From: Falciphora oryzae
Taxonomy: Eukaryota; Ascomycota; Sordariomycetes; Magnaporthales; Magnaporthaceae
DNA length: 64,000 nucleotides
Assembly: GCA_000733355.1 (NCBI GenBank)
Contig: JNVV01000003.1
Coordinates: 496,001 to 560,000 of the forward strand
Direction of reading: 5' to 3'
The notes beneath the pieces are model-generated. The model was not told the origin of the DNA, did no database searches, and worked only from the letters and a program-made list of their open reading frames with translations. A program made the position numbers and the translations under genes. This document shows, piece by piece, positions 53,181 through 62,695 of this stretch (positions are counted from its first letter, which is position 1; each line of letters begins with the position of its first letter).

Positions 53181-54784
53181 TCATGACTGGCTTTCCACCA
53201 TTGCCTTCATGGCATCCCCCACAGCCTCCGCCCCGCCGCCGCCGCCCTTCAGCTCCTTGTTGGTGGCCTGTATCATGATCCTCCTGTACGTCGTCAGCGC
53301 CGGCGTTCCGCTGTCCGTAACCTCAAGGATCAGGTGCAGCAGCTGCCCCTTGGCCATGGCCTCGCGGCTGATGAGATGCACGCAGCACTCCTCCACCGGC
53401 GGCAGCGTCACCTCCACCACCCTACCCTCCTCGTCCATCTTGCGAATCTGCAACTCCTTGACCTCAAAGTGCGTCGCCCACTGCGTCGCGCTGGGCTCGC
53501 GGTAGTGCCACCACTTGAACGTCAGCCCGTCGCCCTCGTCCGGGTCGTACGTCCTGCTCGCGTCGATCGTCAGGGTGGTGCCGGCCTCGGCCTCGAGCAG
53601 CACCGGCGCCGGCCCGGGGTCGTCGCCGATGTAGACGACGGGCGCGTGGTTTGTGCCGGCGAAATCCGGCACCATGGTCCAGCGGATGCGCGCCGCAAAG
53701 TCGTTCTGGAAGGCGTCGCGCCAGCGCCACACCGTGGCCTGGTTCGACGTGTGCTTGCGCCCGTCCTTGCCGACCACCACGTCGGCCACGTCGGCGTAGT
53801 GGCCGCTAGCCCGCTGGCCCCCGTCCACGAGCCCGTACCGGCCGCCCCAGGACCCGTACTCGGGGTGTTCCGGAACGCCCAGGCCGTTTTGGATGAGGTA
53901 GAGGAAGGTCGGGGTGTCGCCCTCGGGGATGAACATGTAGTCCGGGTACGCCTTGCCCAGAGGTCCGATCTGGATGTTGTCGCGGATCCATTCCTTGGTT
54001 ACCTTTGTGAAATCCGGCCCGCCCGCATCAAACCCGTAGTAGCGGTCGCCCGAGACGCCCGTCCAGGCGGCCATGCCGTACTGGTTCCAGGCGTGGACGG
54101 ACGCGATGTAGAAGAGGTCCGGGAACTGCGCGCGAATCCAGCCCGCGCTGTCGTCCTGGTCCGAGATGGCGTAGACGCGCACGCGGGCGCGCAGCGCGGC
54201 GGCGTCGGCGGCAGAGTGCTTGTTGCGGATGGCCAGAAGCGCCTGCGCGAGCACGTTGGCGCCGCCCCAGCAGAGCACCCAGAGGGGCCGGCCCGAGGCC
54301 GCCTCGATCCGGGAGATGAGCAGCTTGGCGCCTTCGCTTGTGGGGATGTCGTCACCTACGGCTGCCATGCCGTATACCTCCAGCAGGGAAATATGACTCT
54401 CAGAACAGGTTTGTCGAATTATGCGGCTCCAAATTTGCCCATGATGAGAAAGATAGGGGTAGTGGCACTTACGGGAGGCCCAGACCGCACGAGGCCGCGG
54501 ACTTGCTCAGCGCTTGGATAGGGAAAGTCGGGATGGGTGTGCTTATTTAGGTTGTCCACGGCGCCAGCGTAAGCATCGATAATCTTGATCATGTCCTGTG
54601 GACAGACCTTGGTCCTCATCCATGTCGACGTGCATGCCACGAGGCCTTCCGTCTCGAACTGGTTCGAATAGAGCAGATAGCGGCAGAGGGACTCGGCATC
54701 GTCAGGTTCGTTCGATATATCTGAAATGATGAAGACTCGTGGCTTGGACGGGTAAGTCTGTAAGCGGCCCGTGGCTGAAGCCAT
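53181..54784 (-). CDS. Sde182-type nucleoside-hydrolase-like protein (DUF1593)
   Basis: Exons 54784-54473 and 54377-53181 give about 502 residues; an in-frame ATG at 54880 would add 32. The N-terminal domain resembles inosine/uridine nucleoside hydrolases, with the Asp cluster RVFIISDISNEPDDAESLCR in place of the usual calcium-binding DTDPGxDD motif, and VYAISDQDDSAGWIR further on. The C-terminal about 110 residues form an Ig-like beta domain (LEAEAGTTLTIDASRTYDPD, GDGLTFKWWHY). This order matches PF07632 proteins first described as cellulose-binding Sde182. Their reaction is not established; hydrolysis of an N- or O-glycosidic bond is likely from the fold. No signal peptide is seen, so it should act inside the cell, between the dehydrogenase and transketolase genes on the same strand. 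Confidence 0.85.
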
Positions 54785-55282
54785 TATGGCGTTTGGGTCG
54801 GCGGCGGAGGGGTGAGAATCAACCTGAGTTGGGTTGTTTTGCGGGCTAATCAGTTCAAAGGCTTCCAACAGAATGTTCACGCTAGGTGTTGAGGTGATCG
54901 TGAAACTTCATCGTTCAGCCCATTGCGGCTTACACTGGACTGGGAATTTCCCCGGCCAACGTCACCGCCCCATCCTAGTTTCGTCCAGTGCAGCTGAGGG
55001 GAGTGCGGGGACGAGGACGGGGCGATACCTGGTGGGGATAATACAGCGTGGTCGGGAAGAAGATTTAGGCATTGAGCGATTCCTAATGAAGCCCGATTGC
55101 CTGTTTGGGATACTGGAAGCGCTTCCGTGGGGAACAGGATGGATTTCAGGCAAGGTAGGGCTAGTGGAGATGTCTCCTAGAACCAACTCGGCGAGGCCAG
55201 GCTGTTCGTGTAAATTGCCATTCGGCGCATGCGGGTCTCAAAATGCATTGATCGCTGCGAATGTAGTAGTAGTCTATCCCAT
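54785..55282. other. Intergenic within the catabolic block
   Basis: No gene recognised; promoter of the hydrolase-like gene and 3' end of the transketolase gene. Confidence 0.5.
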
Positions 55283-57718
55283 CTACAAGTCCACAAACTC
55301 GCCACGCAGGTGCTCCCCATTCTTGAGACCACCCAGGTAGCCAACGACCTTCTCAGTCAAGCGGCCGGTCTCGTAGCCAAAGTACTTGTAGGCAGCCGGC
55401 CCGGGCAGTGAGTGGCCGAACCGGCGCAGGCAGATGCCCGCGTCCGCGTAGCGCTCCCAGCCCTGCGGCGCGTACGGCTCGATGACGACGGCGGGGGCCC
55501 CGCCTTCGCCGTGCCTGCGCAGTGTCTCGCGCCTGTACTCGACCGGCTGCTCGTCAAAGAGCCGCCAGCAGGGGAAGCTGACGACGCGCGCGCGCACCCC
55601 GTGCTTCGCGGCCAGCTCCGCCGCCACGTCGAGCGCCAGCGTCAGCTCGGCGCCCACGCCGAGAATGGTCAGGTCCGCCGGGCCCTCTTCGACCTCCTGA
55701 ACCACGTACGCGCCCTTCTCCACGGCACCTCTCTTGGTCCGCGGCGTCAGCTGCGGCAGCTTGTGCCGCGACGTGGACACGATGGTGGGCCGCGAGCGCT
55801 CGCGGATCGCCACCTCCCACGCGCCGGCCGTTTCCTCGCTGTCGGCGGGCCGGATGTAGAGCAGGTTCGGGGTGGCGCGGAACAGGGTCGCCAGCTCGAT
55901 GGGCTGGTGCGTCGGGCCGTCCTCGCCCATGCCGATCGAGTCGTGCGTGGCCGCGTGTATGACCTGGAGGCGCTGCAGCGCGCCCATGCGGACCGCGGGG
56001 GCCGCATACAGGTAGAACATGAAGAAGGACGACGTGACGGGCACAAACGTCCCCGGGTTGTAGGCGGCGATGCCATTGGATATGGCGCACATGGCGTGCT
56101 CGCGGACGCCGTAGTGTATGTAGCGTCCCGTGTATGAACCGTTGATGCCGCAGGCGGGCCGTACGTCTGGCTGTATTTGTATTCATTGGTTTTAGCACGG
56201 GGCATTGAAGACTCAGGACATCAAGGCTGCTCCTCTTACGTTCTGAAAATCCTCTTTTCCATCCCACGCCATGTGCACTGACGGCGAGAGGTCTGCAGTG
56301 CCAACCACAAAGCAGTTGAGCTCTTTGGCGATAGGGTTGAGGACAAGCCCCGAGGAGGCTCTCGTGGGCGTCGGCTTGTCCGGGAACGCGGCGGGGATGT
56401 GGTCTCTCCAGTTGGCGGGCAGGTTCCCCCGAACCCTCCGCCTGAACTCCGAAGCCAGGTCGGGATGCTCCGTCGCGTACTTGTCCACGAGCGACCCCCA
56501 CTCAGCCACCAGTGCGTCGCCCTGTCTAGGCAGGTCCGCGAAGAAGTCGCGGACGGTCTCGCCGATGATGAAATGCTGGTCCGGATCGAATCCATTCGCT
56601 CGCTTCATGTTGGCCACGTCCTCCTTCCCAAATGCTTGTCCGTGGGCATCGGCAGTCCCCGCTACTGCACTCCCGAGTCCAATGACTGTGCGCACGTTGA
56701 TGAAGGTCGGCTTCCCGTCCTGGGACCGGCGTGAATCCTCGAGTGCCTTTACCAGGCCCTCGACGTCGTAGCATCCATCCTCAACGTCTACGACGCGCCA
56801 ACCGCATGCCTTCATCTTTGCATTGACATCCTCCGAGTTTGTGAGGTCTACCGAGCCGTCGCAGGTGATCTGGTTGTTGTCGTATATGATCGTAAGGTTG
56901 TCGAGGCGTAGATGTCCTGCCAGCGATATGGCCTCGAGAGCCACACCCTCTTGAAGACAGGCATCACCGATCATGCACCACACGTGGTTTGAGACAACGG
57001 GGAAGTTCGGCCGGTTGTAGGTGGCAGCGAGGTTTTTCGTTGCAATCGCGAGGCCCACAGCGTTGGCAACACCCTGGCCCAGGGGCCCTGTCGTAACCTC
57101 GACGCCCTCGTGCTCAATCTCGGGATGTCCAGGGCACAGGGCATCAACACGTTCCGAATGGTAGGACTTGAGCTGATCGAAGGTCATGGCCTTATAGCCG
57201 CTGAGGTGGAGGAAGATGTATTGGAAGATGCATGTGTGGCCTGCATTGGACTCTTAGTATTCCATCGTAATCGTTCTAGACGGCTGATTTTCTGCGACAG
57301 ATACGGTGATCAAGTCGAAGGCTACCAAAGGATGGGAACCGTACCGTTGGACAGGACGAAGCGATCGCGGTTGAAGTAGTCGGGACTGTGAGGTGCATAC
57401 TTCATGACATATCTCCAAAGCGCAACGCCAATGGCGGCCATACCTATGGCGCCACTATGTGATAAAGCAATACATGTCAATAAAAGTGTTGAAAGGGGAA
57501 AACACCGTGAACGCGCATCGCCGCCCTGGGCAACTGTCAGCCGCTGGTCGTTCTTACCCTGGATGGCCACCGCCAAACTGCTGGCACAGGTCGGCCACAA
57601 GTAACCGGATCGTTTTCAGAACTATGTCGTGATCCTTGGACCGAATCGCCAGCGTCTTGCCCGTGCAGTCTCCATTGTTGTCGGCGCCTTGCGGCACTTC
57701 AGTCCTTCCTGGTGCCAT
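55283..57718 (-). CDS. Transketolase
   Basis: Four exons, 57718-57558, 57454-57345, 57240-56240 and 56170-55283, give 719 residues. The joins restore family motifs across each intron: FGGGHPG/GAIGMAAIGVALW and VLSNG/HTCIFQYIFLHLSGY. The thiamine-diphosphate site is complete (VTTGPLGQGVANAVGLAIA, IGDACLQEGVALEA, NLTIIYDNNQITCDG), as is the catalytic Glu in YIHYGVREHAM in the pyrimidine domain. Relative to housekeeping fungal transketolases (about 685 residues) it is slightly longer and divergent around DFQN-PDVRPACGING, so it is probably a specialised paralogue. It ends GEFVDL, without a peroxisomal SKL signal, so it is cytosolic rather than a methylotroph dihydroxyacetone synthase. It would move two-carbon units between ketose and aldose phosphates. 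Confidence 0.92.
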
Positions 57719-58230
57719 TGCTTGTTGTTGGAACTCTGCAGTCGGATTTTACGCAAGTCCGTCGAATCCAACTCGGCTCTCCTGCTTGTGTAACTGTCGT
57801 GGGCTGCTGGGTATTGGAATTTCCACGTGGTTGAAAGTAATACGAACAAGCGGAAGGTATTGGAGAAGGAGAAAAAGAAACACTAGGTACCAGCTCCATA
57901 CCTCGCCAGATTGTCGCCATCGCCGGCGTCGGGGCCGTTTGGCCGCCACTGAGAGCTGGAGATCCCGTTCTGGGCGGCTAGAATTACCCGATTGGGAATG
58001 TCCTCGATCCCGGAGAGAGCACCGAGACTTGAGGGGCCACGCGCCCCACACGCCAACACAGGGCCCCAGTCTGTGTTGTCAGTTTCGATGGATCGATGCT
58101 CGCTGTTGCCAGACTTTCCCAGACACGCAAAAACAGCCCTGAAATTCAGTAATTTCCGAATGCAGCCGAGTGCATGCGCCCGTCTCCCCCTCGGCCGCGC
58201 CTCCACACAGACCGAGGACCCGTGGCGCAC
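57719..58230. promoter_or_regulatory. Shared divergent promoter of transketolase and Zn2Cys6 regulator
   Basis: 512 bp between two divergent start codons. Such an arrangement often lets a pathway regulator control its neighbour. CGG triplets, the half-sites of Zn2Cys6 factors, occur several times on both strands (for example around 57925-57975), but no clean spaced pair was defined by eye. Confidence 0.45.
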
Positions 58231-60438
58231 ATGGAGACCGATGGAGCACCCTCGGAGCCGGCCGGGGACGGCGTCGGTCAGAGGCCGAAGCTCAAGCGAA
58301 GCCGCTCCGGGTGTCTGAAATGCAGGACAAGGAGACGCAAGTGTCAGTTTAGTTCGCAGTCGATTATTTTATTTTGATGTCAAGGCGGTGACAACCACGA
58401 CAAGAAAGACCTTGGCTAACTCGAGGCATCGCGCCGGTACGGCCCAGGCGACGGAGGGAAGCCATGTTGCGAGCGATGTGCCCGCAGCAACCTTGAGTGC
58501 AGCTATCCCAGCGGCGTCACGTTCAAGGATACAAACAACATTAGCATCAGCACCTCTCCGAGCATTGGAGCAAGCCATGGCCCTCTCTCACCCGCCTCAT
58601 CCAGCTCTCCTTACCCCAGGCTGCAGGTTAGTGGACGCATTCGACTCGGCCGGGACAATGAGCAATCTCGTGTGGTATACTGACAGACTTGTCTCGGTTG
58701 TCTCAAAAGTTCTTGCAGCCCGGAGTGAGAAGCCGTCGAAAGCAGAAATTGGTGTCGCCCATCCGGGAAGCACCCGCTCAACAATCTCCGTGCCTATTGG
58801 TCCCACCACAACGGCCATCCGAGTCCGACGCGGAGACCCTGCAAAAATCCGGAACTCATGAGGCGATTCGCGAACACGAAATCACAGCGGCAGAAAACTC
58901 GGGGGAGCCCCCGAATGTCGGGTTGCCAACGAGTTCCCTGTTGCTGTGGGAGTCCGCGTGTGAACTTTCGCCCGACCAAGGACAAGGGGCCGATTTCCAA
59001 GATGACGAGGAAAGCACGTCAAGTACAAAGCCGACAACGGCATCTTATGCCCAGTCTCCTGGCGACGGCTATGAAACCGCTGTCCAGGTGCTTATATCGC
59101 TGGGCTCTGGTAATGAACCCGAGGATTCTACCATCGCCTGGCCGAGGTTCGCAGAGGGCCAAGCAGAACTCGAAACTGGGAGTTCTGGGTCTCTGCAGTA
59201 CCAAGAAACCCGGCTTTCTCCGGTTTCAAGCGACACAGTAGACAACACGCAGACGCTGCAGCTCCTAACGCGATTTCGATATGTGGTCGCCCAATGGGTA
59301 AGACATCAGCGCCCTCATGCTCGGCGTATGCGAGACGCCCACGTGCTGACCACAGTATAGCTAGATCTCTGCGACTTGGATCAGGTTTTTGGTATTGCCG
59401 TTCCCATTATGGCGATGGAATCACGGCTCGTCCTCGACGCCATGCTGAACATATCGGCCTCTCCCGGTTCCACGCCTTCAGGAATCAAAGACAGCGTGTA
59501 TCGTACCCGCGGGGCGCCTTGTTCGCTCGAGGAGCTTGTCGCGAGTACGCTAGACATAACTTGCCACTTTGTGGAGAGCACGCCATTTCTGTGGCGGATA
59601 AATCTGACGGAAGACGACTTCATACACCCCGCTTTTCCAACCTTCAACGAGAACCGAATATGGACTCGGACCATCTGTCTTCGTCTGCGCTTGGGTAGGT
59701 AGGTGTCCTGCGATATGGGAGTTGACAATGGCTAACACGAGCGGCACAGCTCTCGCATTTGGATTAGCTTCCGGCCGGGAGCCCGAGATCCAAGGTTCTG
59801 CCATGGCTCGATTCAGTTCCTCATTAGCACCAGCAGGCGCAATAGACAGCATGTTCGACTGGTCTTGTCGAGCAGTGGTGTTATGTTTGAGGGCAGTCGA
59901 TTTCTGCTCGGGAGGCTGTGCCCCCGATGTGTCTCGCTCCCAGGTGTGGTATGGTCTTGTCGAGGAGCTGGCGAGCTGGTACGCGACCCAGCCCGAGTCT
60001 TTTCGCCCATTGATCGATATAGAGTCCACTTCGGGACCTGCATTGCCACCGGAGACACTCTTCCCGGTATTATGCTTCACTAACGGCGCTGCAGTTCTGG
60101 GTAACCAGCTTTATCACGGCGCAATGCTGCTTCTTCTCCGCAATAAGCCGCGTACAGTGCCGCCACACTCACTGCAACTGTTGGGTGCCGCGGCAAGCTC
60201 ACAACTTTGGCATGCCCGCCGTGTATGCGGAATCGCGGTGCACAACTCGCACGCTTCCTGGTGGGATCCGTGTCTTGTGGCAGTGCTCTATGTCGCGGCG
60301 AGCACAATGACCTACGGCCCGCAGCAGCAACAGGTTCTTGAGTGTCTTGAGCGTGTTGGCTCCCTTACCGGGTGGCGGGCACAAACCTCGTACTTCTGCG
60401 GCGCGCTACGTCGCGAATGGGTGATGACTATAGTTTAG
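58231..60438 (+). CDS. Zn2Cys6 transcription factor
   Basis: Five exons, 58231-58342, 58448-58626, 58719-59297, 59361-59694 and 59750-60438, keep phase and give about 630 residues. The binuclear zinc cluster spans the first intron: SGCLKCRTRRRKC joins DGGKPCCERCARSNLECSY, giving C-x2-C-x6-C ... C-x2-C-x6-C. The rest is a fungal-specific transcription factor domain of the ARCA/Fungal_trans_2 kind (WTRTICLRL, NQLYHGAMLLLLRNKPRT, LWHARRVCGIAVHN). ATG 58231 is chosen because it lies just before the cluster; an upstream in-frame ATG at 58174 is possible. It is divergent from transketolase and is the best candidate for a local regulator. Binding sites and inducer are unknown. Confidence 0.85.
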
Positions 60439-60487
60439 GAGGGCAGGAGATATTGTTGTGTTCAGCTGCGCTCAGGACGAGAAAACA

Positions 60488-62158
60488 TCAGCTAGCGGCG
60501 GAAGGGACTTTGCGCGGCCGGCTCAGGTTTTGGCTCCCACCAGCCTGGTAGCCCCAGGCGGCTTCCAGGTCCGGGATACGCCAGCATGTGCCCCATCCCG
60601 TCGTTGCCTCAATATCGCGTAAGAGCCTCACTATGACGGAGTGCTCGGTTGGATGACTGAGGAGGCGGCCAGCAATCCATAGTGGTTGAATAGCATTGTT
60701 GAGACAACCCTGATGCGGATTAGTTTGGGAGATTCCGCAAACTCGTTTGGCGTGGTAAATCGGCGAACCTGCCAACCCTGTCGGGCGTTGACCAGGATCA
60801 AGGGACCGAGGTAACAATCCCAAAAGTAGGATGCAAGCGGTGTGGTACAGCTGGTTTGATGAGATGGCCGCCCAATGTATAAAGAGGATGCGCGGGAACG
60901 GCGATGTCTCGATCGTCTGGATGGGGCACATCTCTAACGGACGCTGATCAAGCCAGGCCTGTAGGTCATGCCACAGAGAAAGCCATCGTGCCTTGTAAGC
61001 TTGGTCCGTACAGCCATTGGGGTCTCCGAGCTCGATATATCGGGTGCGCGCGGCAATAAGGCCGCATGCCTTGGAACAAAGGAACACGGTGTAATTGGCA
61101 TGCATGTCGGGGCTTCCAGAGTTCCGGAAAATGTCGCCGGCGCGCTGTGGCTCGGTGTTTGATGGTAGCCAACGATCGATAGGGACCAATGTGTCCTCTA
61201 TCCCGTCAGATATCAGAGCTCCGCAGAGATCCATTCTAGCGTAACACCAGAATACGGCCTGAGGCAAGCCACCAGTGAAGCCATGGACTCCGAATGTTTC
61301 AAGCAGTGCAGCACAACCCTCCAGATGCCTGCGCCAGTCCTGTGCACTTGCCGACATCATCTCGGTGACACAAAGCACGGTGCAGACCGGGACAACAGCT
61401 GGGTCGCGAGCTTCAAGCAACGGCCCAACAAGCCGAATGGCTTCCTGGTAAAGTTCGAGACTGTCGAACGAATGCCTAGTCGCGGTGTTTAAGCAATCGC
61501 CGATTGCGTCTCTGGCTCTCCTTGCCCGCGCCACCTTCCGCTCCATGTGACGAGCAGACAGAGCGAGGACGGAGTATAGCAAGGCAGGAGATGAACGCGC
61601 CAGAACAGGGACCTGGATGCCAAAGGCGCGCTCGCTGTCGAACATGTCCAGCCAGGGAGCAATCTCGGACACATAGTTGGCCAGGTATTCAATGTGCCGA
61701 CCCCGCGAGAGTATCGCTGAAGTCTGGACCTGGAGCTCTGCGATATCATCCGGGATACTGGGCTCGCGAAAATGCAAGAAACGTGCTGGCGACACTTCAC
61801 GGTTGTCGGCAGCAAGAGGCTCTTGCTCTGTTGAGGGCAACACAGTGTGGGCTTGCTCTGCCTCGCCGACGCTGGGCCCATCGTCCGGCGACACTTCTCG
61901 GGTGGGAGCAGCAGTCGCGGCAGTCTTGAAGATCAGCGAGCGGAGCTCCTCTTGGAAAGGAAGATATCCCGGGTCCAGGACAAAGTCATCGAGAGTCCAG
62001 ATCGCTGATGGAGACCAAAACTCGTCCGTCTTCGCCGAGGCAGGTGTGCTGCCAGGTGGGGCCGTTGCCCTGATTGAGGAAGTCGCAGGTGAATCCTGAT
62101 TTTGTTCCTCGCCCGGACTGAATGGGCCGCCACTGAGTGGAAGAGCGGGGAATGACAT
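60488..62158 (-). CDS. Fungal transcription-factor-domain protein without zinc cluster
   Basis: A single exon of 556 residues. It has the same fungal-specific regulatory domain as its convergent neighbour: SSNQLYHTACILLLGLLPRS and IYHAKRVCGISQTNPHQGC parallel NQLYHGAMLLLLRNKPRT and LWHARRVCGIAVHNSHA. ALLYSVLALSARHMERK and LEGCAALLETFG are standard for the family. The first about 120 residues are disordered and no CxxC zinc cluster was found there or in the 500 bp upstream on the same strand. It may be a regulator that lost its DNA-binding domain and acts through protein contacts, or its 5' exon was not recognised. The two genes end only about 50 bp apart, tail to tail. Confidence 0.8.
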   Translation of the reverse strand: MSFPALPLSGGPFSPGEEQNQDSPATSSIRATAPPGSTPASAKTDEFWSPSAIWTLDDFVLDPGYLPFQEELRSLIFKTAATAAPTREVSPDDGPSVGEAEQAHTVLPSTEQEPLAADNREVSPARFLHFREPSIPDDIAELQVQTSAILSRGRHIEYLANYVSEIAPWLDMFDSERAFGIQVPVLARSSPALLYSVLALSARHMERKVARARRARDAIGDCLNTATRHSFDSLELYQEAIRLVGPLLEARDPAVVPVCTVLCVTEMMSASAQDWRRHLEGCAALLETFGVHGFTGGLPQAVFWCYARMDLCGALISDGIEDTLVPIDRWLPSNTEPQRAGDIFRNSGSPDMHANYTVFLCSKACGLIAARTRYIELGDPNGCTDQAYKARWLSLWHDLQAWLDQRPLEMCPIQTIETSPFPRILFIHWAAISSNQLYHTACILLLGLLPRSLDPGQRPTGLAGSPIYHAKRVCGISQTNPHQGCLNNAIQPLWIAGRLLSHPTEHSVIVRLLRDIEATTGWGTCWRIPDLEAAWGYQAGGSQNLSRPRKVPSAAS

Positions 62159-62695
62159 GGCGAAAAGGCTCCTTTTGATGCTACATGGCGGATACTTGCT
62201 CTCTCAAACGAATAGAGATTTGGATAGCATCCAGCATTGCCGAGGGTGAGGGTGCTTGGGACTGAAAATCGTTGAATGCGGTCGTGAAGGTTGAAGGTGA
62301 AAAGTTTGGAGGCGCATGACCGCCGCTGGAGCACAGTGCCAGCGATCCGCCGTACCACGTGACCAATGCTCTCTGCGTCTTGTCAAGGCCAAGGCCAATG
62401 TGCCTCAAGCGCTGGCATAATATTCTCATATTCGCCTTGGTATCACCTCTAATCCATCTATCTTCTGTTCTATGTTCATAGCAGTTATCCTATAAACAGC
62501 CCGAAACCTTTGATGGGAATCAAAACGAAGAGGAAACAAAAACTCCACTGTGAAAATGGGTCTCTGAGCAATTACTAGTGCTCGACATCGAGTAAGAAAC
62601 GAAAATAACGAAAGCAAATGCTGCAAACAGCCGCCCGGCCACTGCCTAGCCCCATGGTATCATTCACTCCCTTCTTTCTATCTTCTCCATTTCTC
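62159..62695. other. Intergenic
   Basis: No gene and no zinc-cluster exon recognised. It holds the promoter of the transcription-factor-domain gene and the 3' end of the transporter gene. Confidence 0.5.

Noticed and set aside
53334..54521. 395-codon open frame on the plus strand
   Set aside because: Antisense shadow of the Sde182-type gene, whose minus-strand frame has clear domains and a matching splice junction.
55554..56501. 315-codon minus-strand frame
   Set aside because: Alternative frame of the transketolase exons; Arg/Gly-rich without motif.
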